Below, piece by piece: positions 40,157 to 50,279 of a stretch of DNA of 64,000 nt (positions are counted from its first letter, which is position 1; each line of letters begins with the position of its first letter). This DNA is from JAUIAI01 sp050633665 (lineage in GTDB: Bacteria > Pseudomonadota > Gammaproteobacteria > Burkholderiales > Burkholderiaceae_E), in NCBI GenBank assembly GCA_050633665.1, contig JBOEGY010000010.1, positions 1 through 64,000 on the forward strand, read 5' to 3'. The notes beneath the pieces are model-generated. The model made no database searches. It was not told the DNA's origin and saw nothing but the letters and a program-made list of their open reading frames with translations. The position numbers and the translations under genes were made by a program.

Positions 40157-42505
40157 CTAGAACACCTGGTTCCTGAGCTTTTCGGCAGAGCGCCGCCCTT
40201 TGGTGCCGGTGGTAATGCCGCCTTCCGTCATGCCCAGGCTGCGAATGCCGACATCTGGCGTTGTTTCAGTCAGATAGAGGTCGCCGTTGACCTGAACAAC
40301 CCCCGGCGGTGGTTGCATCTGGGCGACCGGCACATCTTTGAGTGCGGTCTCCATGTATTCGACCCAGATTGGCAAGGCCAGGCCGCCACCGGTTTCGCGT
40401 TCGCCCAGCTTGCGGGGCTGATCGAAGCCGACCCAGGCGGTTGCGGCAATCGTAGGCTGGTAGCCAACGAACCAGGCGTCATACGAGTCATTGGTCGTGC
40501 CGGTTTTGCCCGCGAGGTCCGGCCGCTTCAGTGCCTTGGCCCGGCTAGCGGTGCCGCGTCTCACGACATCACGAAGCATTGAGTCGATGATGTAGGCATT
40601 GCGTGGGTCGATCGCCCGGTTGGCTTCGTTGCCCGAGGTTCTGGGGTTGGCTCTTGCCACTACATTGCCCCGTGCGTCCGTGATGTGGGAGATCAGATAG
40701 GGGTCTACCCGGTAGCCCCCGTTGGCAAAGACGGAAATGCCGCTGACCATCTGCAAAGGGGTGACCAGTCCGGCGCCCAGTCCGAGTGTCAGAACCGGCG
40801 GTTGCTGGGCTGGGTCAAAGCCGAAGCGCTCGACATATCCGCGGGCGTACTTGGCGCCGATCTGTTGCATGACCCGCACGGACACCATGTTCTTGGACCG
40901 GGCCAACGCGGTGCGCAGGGTCATTGGGCCATCAAAGCGTCCGTCGAAGTTCTTGGGCTCCCAGAGCTGCGGGCCTTCTTCCGGGTCTTCGTCGATCAGA
41001 GAAATCGGCGCGTCATTAACCACCGTGGAAGTCATCAAGCCTTTGCCGAGCGCTGCTGAAAAGATAAACGGCTTGAAGCTGGAGCCCGGCTGGCGCCAGG
41101 CCTGGGTAACCCGGTTGAATTTGTTGTGCTCGAAATCGAATCCACCAACCAGTGACCGGATTGATCCGTCATGCGTGTTGACCGAGACGAACGCCGCCTG
41201 CACCGACGGAATTTGAGTGATCGCCCAGCGCTTGTTCTGTTTGACGATGCGTACCACCGAACCGAGTCTGGGTCGTAGCTTGGGGTCTGCTTTGCGGTCA
41301 TAGGCCTTGGTGACCAGTGTCAGACCATCACCTGTGATCTTGATCGGTTCGCCGCCCTGGCTGACGGTGATTGATTTCTTTTTGCCTTTCATGCGGATCT
41401 GGGTCACGACCGCCGCCAGCAAGGTGTCTCGTTCGCCGGCCTGTTTGATGGCCTGCTCGATCTGTTCGTTCACCTCTTCGCTCGTGCCGGCCAGTTCGAT
41501 CTGTGCTTCCGGCCCGTTGTACCCCGAGCGGGTGTCATAAGCCAACACCCCGTTCCGCAAAGCCATCCGGGCCGCTTGCTGGTCGCGCGAGTGAATCGTT
41601 GTGTGAATTCTCAGGCCGGCGGAGTAGGCGTCATCGCCGTAGAGCTTATAGACGAGGCGGCGAGCCAACTCTGAAACATAGGGCGCTGTCGCGGTAAAGT
41701 TCGAGGTCGGGCGGGAGTAGACCATTTCCTCTTCGGTCGCCGCATCGTGAGTTGACTGGTCGATAAACCCGTTTTCGAGCATGCGTCGCAGGATATAAAG
41801 CTGACGCGATTTGGCCCGCGTGGGATTCACGATGGGGTTGTACCGTGACGGCGCCTTGGGCAGCCCGGCAAGCATTGCCGCCTCGGCGATGCTCAGGTCG
41901 TTGAGTTCTTTGTCGAAATAGGTGGAAGCCGCTGCCTGAAAGCCGTAAGAGCGTTTGCCCAGGAAAATCTGGTTGAGATAAAGCTCAAAAATCTCTTCCT
42001 TGCTGAGGGTGCTTTCGATCTTGAGTGCCAGTAAAACCTCGGTCAGCTTGCGCGTATAGGTTCGCTCATTGCTCAGGAAGAACTCGCGCGCCAGTTGCAT
42101 CGTGATTGTGCTGCCGCCCTGGGCGGTGCGACCGGCTGTGAAATTTGCCAGCGCCGCTCGGGCTACGCCGATGAAGTCAACACCGCTGTGCTCGAAGAAG
42201 CGGGCGTCCTCGGCGGCCAGAATCGCCTGTTTGATTGTTTGTGGTGCCTGGTCGAACTGCACGAACTGCCGTCGCTCCTGGCCAAATTCCCCAATCAGTT
42301 GGTTGTCCACCGTGAAGACTTTCAGCGGCAGCTTGGGCCGGTAATCCACCATTGAGTCGATCGGCGGCAGGCGGTCATTGATCATCAGCAGGACGACTAT
42401 TGCGCCGATGACAGACGAGACCGCCAGGAAAACCGGAATGCCGATGATCCAGCCGGTCAGGCGGGCGATGGAGAAGCCCTGCTGTTGGTTCAGAGTGCGA
42501 TTCAT
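40157..42505 (-). CDS. mrcA: Penicillin-binding protein 1A (bifunctional)
   Basis: A 782-residue inner-membrane enzyme that polymerises and crosslinks peptidoglycan. One membrane helix at about 16-42; glycosyltransferase 51 domain with EDARFFEHSGVDFIGVARAA and QGGSTITMQLAREFFL; an OB-like insert; transpeptidase domain with the serine in PGSSFKPF, the SKN triad and LAGKTGTTND. The gene is divergent from pilM across 420 bases, the usual arrangement in beta- and gammaproteobacteria. Confidence 0.97.
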   Translation of the reverse strand: MNRTLNQQQGFSIARLTGWIIGIPVFLAVSSVIGAIVVLLMINDRLPPIDSMVDYRPKLPLKVFTVDNQLIGEFGQERRQFVQFDQAPQTIKQAILAAEDARFFEHSGVDFIGVARAALANFTAGRTAQGGSTITMQLAREFFLSNERTYTRKLTEVLLALKIESTLSKEEIFELYLNQIFLGKRSYGFQAAASTYFDKELNDLSIAEAAMLAGLPKAPSRYNPIVNPTRAKSRQLYILRRMLENGFIDQSTHDAATEEEMVYSRPTSNFTATAPYVSELARRLVYKLYGDDAYSAGLRIHTTIHSRDQQAARMALRNGVLAYDTRSGYNGPEAQIELAGTSEEVNEQIEQAIKQAGERDTLLAAVVTQIRMKGKKKSITVSQGGEPIKITGDGLTLVTKAYDRKADPKLRPRLGSVVRIVKQNKRWAITQIPSVQAAFVSVNTHDGSIRSLVGGFDFEHNKFNRVTQAWRQPGSSFKPFIFSAALGKGLMTSTVVNDAPISLIDEDPEEGPQLWEPKNFDGRFDGPMTLRTALARSKNMVSVRVMQQIGAKYARGYVERFGFDPAQQPPVLTLGLGAGLVTPLQMVSGISVFANGGYRVDPYLISHITDARGNVVARANPRTSGNEANRAIDPRNAYIIDSMLRDVVRRGTASRAKALKRPDLAGKTGTTNDSYDAWFVGYQPTIAATAWVGFDQPRKLGERETGGGLALPIWVEYMETALKDVPVAQMQPPPGVVQVNGDLYLTETTPDVGIRSLGMTEGGITTGTKGRRSAEKLRNQVF

Positions 42506-42925
42506 TGTCGGTTGCTTCTTTATCTGGGGAGGGGGAGTTCAGCTACTCCCGCGAGAGTACCGGAGCAAGCCGTAAAGCGCACGGTTCGCAGGTGCCGACA
42601 CAACGGCAGATCAAAACAGGGGCTGATTGCCCGCTGACCTGAGCATGGGTTCTCGGCTGATTCAGCTAGTTCAGAAACAGGCAGCTTTCGAGGGCAAATT
42701 TCCGCTTTTCAATGCCTGCGCTTAGACCGCTCGGAGGTCGAAATCGACCGCTCATGAGAGTGCTTATACGAGTGGTGCATTTGGCGCGACGGGCGGCCTG
42801 TCGCCCATGGGTTGGGGGCCACAAAACTATTTACAGTGATTCATGCCGATAGATAGCATGAACTTGACTTATCGAAATGCGACATATGTCATCGACGTTG
42901 ATGATCACTTAGGTGCGAGGTTCCA
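42506..42925. other. 420-base gap between PBP1A and pilM
   Basis: No gene is supported. Near pilM a possible promoter is TTGACT (42864-42869), 17 bases, TGTCAT (42887-42892). The perfect palindrome GACATATGTC (42881-42890) overlaps its -10 and could be an operator. GAGG precedes the pilM GTG. The remainder shows nothing I can name. Confidence 0.4.
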
Positions 42926-44008
42926 GTGGCACTCTCCTTATCCGGAATATTTGGCAAGAAATTGCCCCCGTTGGTTGGTATTGACTTGAGTTCATCGAGC
43001 GTAAAGCTCGTGGAATTAAGCAGTGGCGACCGCATGTCTATGCGGCTTGAGCGTTATGCGATCGAGCCAATTGAAAAAGGCGCGATTGTTGACGGCGCGA
43101 TTGAGAAGCCAGAAGTGGTTTCCGAGGCGTTACGCAAAGCGTTGCAGAAAGCGAACATTAAATCAAAAAATGTCGCTCTAGCGCTACCTTCGGCGGCAGT
43201 AATCACGAAAAACATCACACTTCCCGCTGACCTTCGTGAAGAAGATTACGAAGTTCAAGTTGAAAGCGAGGCGAGCCAATACATCCCGTTTCCCATCGAG
43301 GAAGTGAACCTGGATTTTCAGATTCTCGGCCCGAATGAGAACTCGCCCGACGAGGTCGATGTGTTGTTGGCGGCGTCTCGTAAAGAGAAGGTTGAAGACC
43401 GGGTCGCCATTGCCGAAATGGCAGGGGTTAAACCAATGGTTGTTGATGTCGAGCCCTACGCGGTTCGCTCTACGGTTGACCATGTGACCTCGTTTCTGCC
43501 CAACAGCGGCCAGGGCCAGATTATCGCGGTCGTTGTTGTCGGGCAGAACGCGACATTCGTGACGATTGTCCTGAACGGTCAGACAATTTTCGAACGCGAG
43601 CAGTCGCTTGGCGGCAACCAGCTCACGCAGGACATCGTGCGGATGTATGGGATTACGTTCGAAGAAGCCGAGGTCAAAAAGCGCACCGGCGATCTGCCCG
43701 ATACCTATGTTGACGACTTGCTGCGCCCGTTCGTTGAGCAAGGGGCTACCGACATTGGCCGGGCTCTCCAGTTCTTCTTTACGTCCACGCCGTATTCACG
43801 GGTGGACCAGATTTATCTCGCCGGCGGTTCGGCGGTTATTCCGGGTTTTGTCGAGGCAGTAGCCGACCGAACCCAGGTGCCTACCGACTTGATTGCTCCG
43901 TTTCAGGGAATGGAAGTGGCCGATGCAATTCGCGAGAAGCAATTGAGGGTTGATGCGCCGTCGTTGATGGTTGCTACCGGCCTGGCCATGCGGAGGTTTG
44001 AATCGTGA
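42926..44008 (+). CDS. pilM: Type IV pilus assembly protein PilM
   Basis: A 360-residue actin-like cytoplasmic protein. The start is GTG at 42926. The ATP-binding pattern is visible (LVGIDLSSSSVKLVEL at the start; IYLAGGSAVIPGF near the end). It binds the PilN N-terminus and forms the inner-membrane alignment complex. First gene of pilMNOPQ, overlapping pilN by four bases. Confidence 0.96.
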   Translation: MALSLSGIFGKKLPPLVGIDLSSSSVKLVELSSGDRMSMRLERYAIEPIEKGAIVDGAIEKPEVVSEALRKALQKANIKSKNVALALPSAAVITKNITLPADLREEDYEVQVESEASQYIPFPIEEVNLDFQILGPNENSPDEVDVLLAASRKEKVEDRVAIAEMAGVKPMVVDVEPYAVRSTVDHVTSFLPNSGQGQIIAVVVVGQNATFVTIVLNGQTIFEREQSLGGNQLTQDIVRMYGITFEEAEVKKRTGDLPDTYVDDLLRPFVEQGATDIGRALQFFFTSTPYSRVDQIYLAGGSAVIPGFVEAVADRTQVPTDLIAPFQGMEVADAIREKQLRVDAPSLMVATGLAMRRFES

Positions 44009-44643
44009 TTCGGATCAATTTACTGCCGCATCGAGAGATGCGGCGCGAAAAGCGCAAGAAGGAATTTGTCAGTCTGGCCGGTGTCGTTGGCGCCGCTGGC
44101 GTGGCGGTTGCCTTGGCGGTTGGTTTTGGGATCAACTCGCAGATAGATGCGCAGAATGATCGCAACAACTATATCAAGGCCAAGAACGCCGAGCTTGACT
44201 CACAGATCGCTGAAATCGCAAATCTCGAGGCTGAGATTCAGTCATTGAAGGCGCGCCAGGAAGCAGTCGAAAGCCTGCAGAGTGATCGTACCGTTCCGGT
44301 CCATCTTTTTGACGAGTTGGTTCGGCGCACGCCAGAGGGTGTGTATCTGCAGAAGGTCAAGCAGATCGATAACCGGGTGACCGTAACCGGCCGGGCGCAG
44401 ACCAATGAGCGAATCGCTGACCTGCTCCGCAATCTGTCCGCCTTGTCACCGTGGATGGAGCGTCCTGAGCTGATTGAAATCAAGGCAATCTCGGTCAAAG
44501 GTCAGGGACGCAATCCGAATGAAGAGCGAAGACTTTTCGAGTTCTCGCTCAACGCGCTGCTCAAGTTGCCTTCGGCAAAAGCTGCTGAAGAAGCGAAGAA
44601 CGCAACGAATCAACGCCAGCCCAAAAAGCTGGCAGCACGCTAA
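44005..44643 (+). CDS. pilN: Type IV pilus assembly protein PilN
   Basis: A 212-residue protein. It begins IRINLLPHREMRREKRKKEF, with the conserved INLLP motif that docks in PilM. One membrane helix (about 23-47), then a periplasmic coiled coil and a ferredoxin-like domain (about 95-170). GTG start overlapping the pilM stop. Partner of PilO. Confidence 0.96.
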   Translation: MIRINLLPHREMRREKRKKEFVSLAGVVGAAGVAVALAVGFGINSQIDAQNDRNNYIKAKNAELDSQIAEIANLEAEIQSLKARQEAVESLQSDRTVPVHLFDELVRRTPEGVYLQKVKQIDNRVTVTGRAQTNERIADLLRNLSALSPWMERPELIEIKAISVKGQGRNPNEERRLFEFSLNALLKLPSAKAAEEAKNATNQRQPKKLAAR

Positions 44644-44659
44644 CGGACGGGGATAAAAG

Positions 44660-45310
44660 ATGATTGATTTTACCGAGCTCCGTGCCCAGTTCGAAGGCTT
44701 GCAAGGCAAGCATGCCGGCCTTTGGCCCAAGCTGCCCAAGGCTGCATTGCTGCTCACACTCTTTGTTGTGATTTGTCTGGCTGCCTACACGTTTTACTGG
44801 CGCGGCCTGATGGAAGAGGTTGAAAAAGGCACCCGGCACGAGCAAAAGCTGCGCACTGACTTCCAGGCAAAGATGCGTAAAGCCGTGAACCTTGTTTCGC
44901 TGCGTCAGCAGAAAGAACAGGTCGCGCAATACGTATCTGTACTTGAAAAGCAGTTGCCTAGCAAAGCTGAGATGGATGCACTGCTGTCAGACATTAACCA
45001 GGCCGGTGTCGGCCGCGATCTGCAGTTTGAACTGTTCAAACCAGGCGCGGTCGCGGTTCGAGAGTACTACGCGGAATTACCTATCGATATCAAGTTGGTT
45101 GGTGGTTACCACGAGTTTGGGCACTTTGCCAGCGACGTCGCCAATCTCCCACGGATCGTGACGCTCAACAACGTCGAAGTGAAGTGGAATGAATCGAATG
45201 GCCAGCTCGAAATGCGCGCGATTGCCAAGACTTACCGGTATCTCGATCCGGAAGAAGTGGCAGAGCAGCAGCGTCTCAAGGCCAAAGCACGTAAGAGGGG
45301 GCGTCGATGA
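44660..45310 (+). CDS. pilO: Type IV pilus assembly protein PilO
   Basis: A 216-residue protein with one membrane helix (about 27-47), a coiled coil (about 50-100) and a periplasmic ferredoxin-like domain. GYHEFGHFASDVANLPRIVTLNNVEV is the family mark. It forms a heterodimer with PilN and recruits PilP. Overlaps pilP by four bases. Confidence 0.96.
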   Translation: MIDFTELRAQFEGLQGKHAGLWPKLPKAALLLTLFVVICLAAYTFYWRGLMEEVEKGTRHEQKLRTDFQAKMRKAVNLVSLRQQKEQVAQYVSVLEKQLPSKAEMDALLSDINQAGVGRDLQFELFKPGAVAVREYYAELPIDIKLVGGYHEFGHFASDVANLPRIVTLNNVEVKWNESNGQLEMRAIAKTYRYLDPEEVAEQQRLKAKARKRGRR

Positions 45311-45897
45311 AAACGCAAGATTTAGCCGCGTCTCAGGCCAGCCCTGAGCGTCAATCCACCCGGCGCCCTGCGGCGCTGCCGCTTGCGGGGGCATTGCTGG
45401 CGAGTTTCGTACTGGCCGGGTGCGACGCAAGAATCGCAGAGATCGATGTCTGGATGCAGGAAGTGCGGGCAACTACGCCGCCGATTCGAACTCGTTTGGA
45501 AGAACCAAAACGATTCAACCCGTTCTATTACGACCTGGTTGAAGAGATACAGCCGTTCTCGCCTATCAAGCTGGCGGCGCTACAGGATCCAATGCAAGTA
45601 CGCGCCAAAGGCGGGCTTGCTCCGGATGTAAACCGTCGACGCGAAGTGCTCGAGAACTTTCCGATCGAGCAGATTCAGATGGTTGGTTTCATGCGTAGCA
45701 GCCGCTACAACACGGCGCTACTGCAGGTAGACCAAACGATTTACCAAGCTCGGATTGGCAATTATGCCGGTCAGAACTTTGGGGTGGTTACAAATATTGG
45801 CGAGACGGAAGTCGCGCTACGGGAACTGGTTCAGGACGCAACGGGCGACTGGGTTGAACGGGAAACCGTGCTCAAGTTGCAGGAGAAAGGGAAATGA
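45307..45897 (+). CDS. pilP: Type IV pilus lipoprotein PilP
   Basis: A 196-residue inner-membrane lipoprotein. The lipobox is VLAGC with C39; the polar stretch before it is longer than usual. The C-terminal HR-type domain contains FPIEQIQMVGFMRSSRYNTALLQVDQTIYQARIGNYAGQNFG. It links the PilNO complex to PilQ. The stop overlaps pilQ. Confidence 0.95.
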   Translation: MKTQDLAASQASPERQSTRRPAALPLAGALLASFVLAGCDARIAEIDVWMQEVRATTPPIRTRLEEPKRFNPFYYDLVEEIQPFSPIKLAALQDPMQVRAKGGLAPDVNRRREVLENFPIEQIQMVGFMRSSRYNTALLQVDQTIYQARIGNYAGQNFGVVTNIGETEVALRELVQDATGDWVERETVLKLQEKGK

Positions 45898-48215
45898 CAA
45901 CAGGCATGGGCAACTTCAATCGGCTTAAGCGTGCCACACGTGTAACGGCGGCTTCAGTCGCATGGTCGCTTCGGCTTCAAAAAGGTCAACTCAGTACGCT
46001 TTCGCGTGGTGGACCGGCAATGATCGGAATGGCGGTCGCCGTGGCAAGTGTATTTGCCAGCGGGCCGTCGTATGCAGCTAGTAACGCCATTGAGAGCGTC
46101 ACCACGGCCAGCCGCGGTGATACGAGCTATCTGCGTATTCGTATGGCTCAGGAACTCAAGGCTGCTCCGCCAAGTTTCACGATCAGCAACCCGCCACGGA
46201 TTGCATTCGATTTCGCGGATACGCAGAATTCTTCGCCTGATTCCTCCATCAAGCCTGAGCAAGGCGAGCTGCGCGGTGTCAATATTGTCACTGCCGGGTC
46301 GCGCTCACGAGTCGTGCTGAGCCTCAAGCAGAAGATGCAATACAAGACCGAAATTGAAGGTCGTGATTTGCTGGTGACGCTTGATCCGGCGCTGGTTGCC
46401 CAGGCTAAAGCAGATGCCCCGGCAACTCAGAGCTATCAGTTTGCCCAGGCGACCAGTTCAAATGAACACGCGCTTCGTGATGTGGACTTCCGACGCGGTC
46501 AAGGCGGCGAAGGCCGAATCGTGGTTGAGTTGTCCGATGGTGATGTTGGTGTCAACATTCGCCAGAAAGGCAAGCAGCTGGTTGTCGATTTCAAGAAGAC
46601 CGCACTGCCTGAGAACCTGCGCCGCCTGCTGGATGTGACCGACTTCGGGACACCAGTAAAAACGGTTAAGGTTTTTCAGCGCGGTGAAAACACGCAACTG
46701 GTTATTGAGCCGCAAGGCCTCTGGGAGCACAATGCCTACCAGAGTGATACGCAGTTCGTTGTTGAAGTACGGCCTATTCAGGAAAACCCGAATAGTCTTG
46801 CCCAGGGTAGCCAGAAAGGTTACAAAGGTGAGCGCCTGTCACTGAACTTCCAGAACGTAGATGTCCGTGCATTGCTCCAGGTAATTGCCGACTTCACTGA
46901 TTTGAATATCGTGACGAGTGATTCAGTAGAAGGCAATCTGACCTTGCGACTGAAAGATGTCCCCTGGGATCAGGCGCTGGACATCATCATGCAGTCCAAA
47001 GGGCTGGATATGCGCAAGAACGGTAACGTCTTGTTGGTTGCCCCTGCCGAAGAGCTTGCCGCGAAGGAAAGACTTGAGCTTGAGTCAATGCAGCAGCTCT
47101 CTGAGCTTGAGCCGCTGCGCAACGAAGTCTTCCAGTTGAACTATCAAAAGGCGACAGCGCTTCAGGAGTTGCTGGCCAGTGAAGATCAACGGGTTTTGTC
47201 AGAGCGCGGATCGGTAGTTGTTGATGCGCGAACCAATAAGCTGTTTGTGCAGGACTCGCCGAGTCGTCTTGAGGCAGTGCGTCAGCTAATCAACCAGATT
47301 GATATTCCGATTCGCCAGGTATTGATTGAAGCCCGGGTTGTCGAAGCTGATGATCGTTTCTCTCGTAACCTTGGTGTCAAGCTTGGCTATAACGACGTCA
47401 GCTCAACGGTCTATACCACCCAGACGGTTCCCGACGGTGCCGGCGGTACTACTGAGATCAACGTACCTGTCTATGGCGCGGGCTCTTCAGTCGGCGGCGG
47501 TTATGCCACTGTGTCGGGTAACCTGAGCGGCGTTCAGGATCTGTCTTCGCAGAACGGTTCGGACGTCAGCGGCACAAACGCCCAGGGTCTTGGCCAGTTG
47601 ACAGCGCAAGGCAATACAAACTTTGTCAGTCTGCCGGCAGCGGCTATCTCGGGAACTTCGCCGGCTCAGTTTGCCGTCAGTTTGTTCGGTTCCAGTCTGA
47701 CCCGCTTCTTGAATCTTGAATTGTCGGCTTTGGAAGCAGATCAACGCGGTAAAGTGGTTTCCAGTCCGCGGGTTCTGACAGCAGATCAAAGCAAAGCAGT
47801 CATCGAGCAGGGTACGGAGCTACCGTATCAGCGAGCTACGTCAAGCGGAGCGACTGCCGTGTCATTCCGTAAGGCAAATCTGCGACTTGAAGTCACGCCG
47901 CAGATTACGCCAGAAGGTAGTGTGATTCTGGCGGTCGAAGTGAACCGTGATGCGGTGGGTCAGTTGACCTCGGCTGGATTCGCGATCGACACCCGCCGGG
48001 TGCAAACCCAGGTGTTGGTCGAGAACGGCGGTACGGTGGTTATCGGCGGTATTTACGAGCAGTTCGAACGCAATCGTACCGACAAGGTGCCCTTGCTAGG
48101 CGACATCCCGGTGCTTGGTTATCTCTTCCGGAGTAACCAGAAAACCAATGATCGCACAGAGCTGATGGTGTTCCTCACGCCTCGGATCGTGACTGATACA
48201 GCGCTTTCACGCTAA
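45894..48215 (+). CDS. pilQ: Type IV pilus secretin PilQ
   Basis: A 773-residue outer-membrane secretin. The start overlaps the pilP stop and gives an unusually long polar stretch (about 40 residues) before the signal helix GMAVAVASVFASGPSYAA; an internal ATG at 46020 is possible. Two AMIN domains bind peptidoglycan (about 65-165 and 180-275), then the N0/STN region (LSLNFQNVDVRALLQVIADFT), N1 and the secretin barrel (SPRVLTADQSKAVIEQGTELPY … LLGDIPVLGYLFRS). It forms the pilus pore. Confidence 0.95.
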   Translation: MTTGMGNFNRLKRATRVTAASVAWSLRLQKGQLSTLSRGGPAMIGMAVAVASVFASGPSYAASNAIESVTTASRGDTSYLRIRMAQELKAAPPSFTISNPPRIAFDFADTQNSSPDSSIKPEQGELRGVNIVTAGSRSRVVLSLKQKMQYKTEIEGRDLLVTLDPALVAQAKADAPATQSYQFAQATSSNEHALRDVDFRRGQGGEGRIVVELSDGDVGVNIRQKGKQLVVDFKKTALPENLRRLLDVTDFGTPVKTVKVFQRGENTQLVIEPQGLWEHNAYQSDTQFVVEVRPIQENPNSLAQGSQKGYKGERLSLNFQNVDVRALLQVIADFTDLNIVTSDSVEGNLTLRLKDVPWDQALDIIMQSKGLDMRKNGNVLLVAPAEELAAKERLELESMQQLSELEPLRNEVFQLNYQKATALQELLASEDQRVLSERGSVVVDARTNKLFVQDSPSRLEAVRQLINQIDIPIRQVLIEARVVEADDRFSRNLGVKLGYNDVSSTVYTTQTVPDGAGGTTEINVPVYGAGSSVGGGYATVSGNLSGVQDLSSQNGSDVSGTNAQGLGQLTAQGNTNFVSLPAAAISGTSPAQFAVSLFGSSLTRFLNLELSALEADQRGKVVSSPRVLTADQSKAVIEQGTELPYQRATSSGATAVSFRKANLRLEVTPQITPEGSVILAVEVNRDAVGQLTSAGFAIDTRRVQTQVLVENGGTVVIGGIYEQFERNRTDKVPLLGDIPVLGYLFRSNQKTNDRTELMVFLTPRIVTDTALSR

Positions 48216-48251
48216 GTCGGCCGCTAACGAAACTATTTGACGTAGGGAAAA

Positions 48252-50162
48252 ATGAAAAACATGACTTCCACCCAATCACCCTGGATCCGCCTGCTGGCGT
48301 ACTGCTCCATGGTCATCTTCGCCCTGGTGACGGCTGCCTGTAGTGGCAATGGTGCCGGCGCCGGAGGCGGCGGTTCCAGCGCCGCAGCTGCCAGTAGCGC
48401 TGCTTCACTTAGCCTGATTTCGAGCGAAACCAGCCTGGGTTCTGACGGCAAAAAGACCGCCGTTATTACTGCAATCGTTAAGAACGAGTTGAATGTATCG
48501 CTGGGGAATCAACCAGTGGTGTTCTCGACGAGTGACAACGGTGCAACACTCGAAATCGCCGATTCAATTACTGACGCCAGCGGACGCATGGAGGCGGTCT
48601 TGTCTGTCACCGACCGCACGGTTCGTGATATCACGATCACCGCAGCTTCCGGCGACATTGTTCGGTCAATCGTCGTTCCTGTGGTTGGTACCGTGTTGCA
48701 GATTAACGGGTCAAGTACGATTGTCTTTAACGACGAGACGCAGTACTCAATCTCATTGCGTGATTCTGGCGGTAGCCCTATTCTCAACGCTGAGGTTCAA
48801 GTCAGTTCTGCGAATGGCAATATCATTTCTGAGTCTTCAATTACCACTGACAGCCAGGGGCAGGCAGTATTCAACGTTCGCGGTGTCAACGCTGGCGCAG
48901 ATACTTTGACGGCTAGCTCTCAAGGTGTCACTACCGTGTTCCCGACGTCTGTTTCAGGGACGCAGCTTACCTATGTCGCACCGGATAATGGCCTGGAAGT
49001 AACAGTAGATCAGGTTTCGCCGGTTACGGTTCGGTTGATAGAGAATGGAGCGCCGGTAGTTGGTCGCGATATTCGGTTTGCGGTTACCCGCGGTGTTTTT
49101 GCTGGTTCGTCTACCGCTACCACTGATGGTTCAGGCGAGGCTTCAGTCAGTATTCAGTCTCCAACTGCGGGTATCAGCACGATTACCGCGACCGAAGTGC
49201 AAGGCACGCTGAGTACCGGTGTGACCGCTACCCGTCAGATTGAGTTCGTTTCCAAGTCACCTACCAAGATCGAATTGCAGGCTAGCCCGGCAGTCGTTGG
49301 GGCCAATCTGTCGACCGAAGGCACCAACTCGAGTCAGTTGATTGCTGTTGTCCGTGATGACAACGACAATCCGGTGAAAAACGTCCGTGTTGATTTCTCT
49401 GCCTTGACTGATCCCAGTAACGGCCGAATTGAACCTGGCTTTGGTATCACCGATCGCTTTGGTACGGCCACAGCATCATTTATTGCCGGTCCGACGGCTA
49501 CGGGTTTTGATGCGGTACAGCTTGAAGCCAAGCTCTCAAGCAATGCTGCAATTTTCGCCCGGGATGGCCTGACAGTCTCAGATCTCGAGTTGTCAGTTCG
49601 AATCGGTACAGGTAATGAATTGATTTCAGATGATTCTTTGACTGCGTATCGCATGCCCTGGACGGCAATTGTCGCTGACTCAAGCGGAAATCCTGTCGAG
49701 AATGCGCTGGTGACCGTAGCGCTGAGGTCAACGCGCTACCGGAAAGGTTTTTGGACCCCGGTCGCTGACGGTTGGATTCAACAAGCAGGCGATCTGACTA
49801 CTTGTGTGTCAGAAGACACCAACCTGAATGGCCGACTCGATTCCGGTGAAGACCTTAACGGCAGCCTTGAGTTGGATCCGGGTTCTGTCTCTGTGAGTCA
49901 GGTCTTGCAGCCGGGTTCGCGTACGGACTCCAGTGGCCTGGCATCGATCGAAGTGATTTATCCGAAAACTTACGGTGCCTGGGTCGAGTCTCTCATTCAG
50001 GTCACGATCACTACCGTATCGGGTACTGAGGCGTCTGCAGAACAGGTCTTTATCCTGCCGGTAGAGGCTGGAGATATTAACAACATCTCTATCTTGCCGC
50101 CTGGAGCCACTGCGCCGGATAGTCCGTTTGGTCGGTCGACCAATTGCGGGGACACACTGTAA
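48252..50162 (+). CDS. Large lipoprotein with repeated Ig-like (Big-1 type) domains
   Basis: A 636-residue protein with a lipobox LVTAAC (C30), a Gly/Ala/Ser-rich linker (31-52), and four or five Ig-like domains (about 53-145, 148-245, 250-335, 338-440, 445-610). Each has the Big-1 pattern of a strand, NPV-type turn, then TD-x-x-G-x-A. The last holds an EF-hand-like calcium loop, DTNLNGRLDSGED (522-534). It follows pilQ by 36 bases and precedes a terminator, so it is probably part of the pilus transcript. A surface adhesin or pilus accessory role is likely; no specific function is known to me. Confidence 0.82.
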   Translation: MKNMTSTQSPWIRLLAYCSMVIFALVTAACSGNGAGAGGGGSSAAAASSAASLSLISSETSLGSDGKKTAVITAIVKNELNVSLGNQPVVFSTSDNGATLEIADSITDASGRMEAVLSVTDRTVRDITITAASGDIVRSIVVPVVGTVLQINGSSTIVFNDETQYSISLRDSGGSPILNAEVQVSSANGNIISESSITTDSQGQAVFNVRGVNAGADTLTASSQGVTTVFPTSVSGTQLTYVAPDNGLEVTVDQVSPVTVRLIENGAPVVGRDIRFAVTRGVFAGSSTATTDGSGEASVSIQSPTAGISTITATEVQGTLSTGVTATRQIEFVSKSPTKIELQASPAVVGANLSTEGTNSSQLIAVVRDDNDNPVKNVRVDFSALTDPSNGRIEPGFGITDRFGTATASFIAGPTATGFDAVQLEAKLSSNAAIFARDGLTVSDLELSVRIGTGNELISDDSLTAYRMPWTAIVADSSGNPVENALVTVALRSTRYRKGFWTPVADGWIQQAGDLTTCVSEDTNLNGRLDSGEDLNGSLELDPGSVSVSQVLQPGSRTDSSGLASIEVIYPKTYGAWVESLIQVTITTVSGTEASAEQVFILPVEAGDINNISILPPGATAPDSPFGRSTNCGDTL

Positions 50163-50206
50163 ACCGTAAAGCGTAGCAAACACTTACCGTAGTACAGGTA
50201 AGCTAG

Positions 50207-50234
50207 AGGGGCCGGAGCAATCCGGCCCCTTTTT
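50207..50234 (+). terminator. Intrinsic terminator of the pil operon
   Basis: AGGGGCCGGA (50207-50216) pairs perfectly with TCCGGCCCCT (50221-50230) around a GCAA tetraloop, followed by five T. It lies 45 bases after the lipoprotein stop. A second weak stem CTTACC/GGTAAG precedes it. Confidence 0.95.
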
Positions 50235-50279
50235 CGTTTGGCGCCCCTGCTTGGGGCCGGATACTGCGCTACAGCTTTG

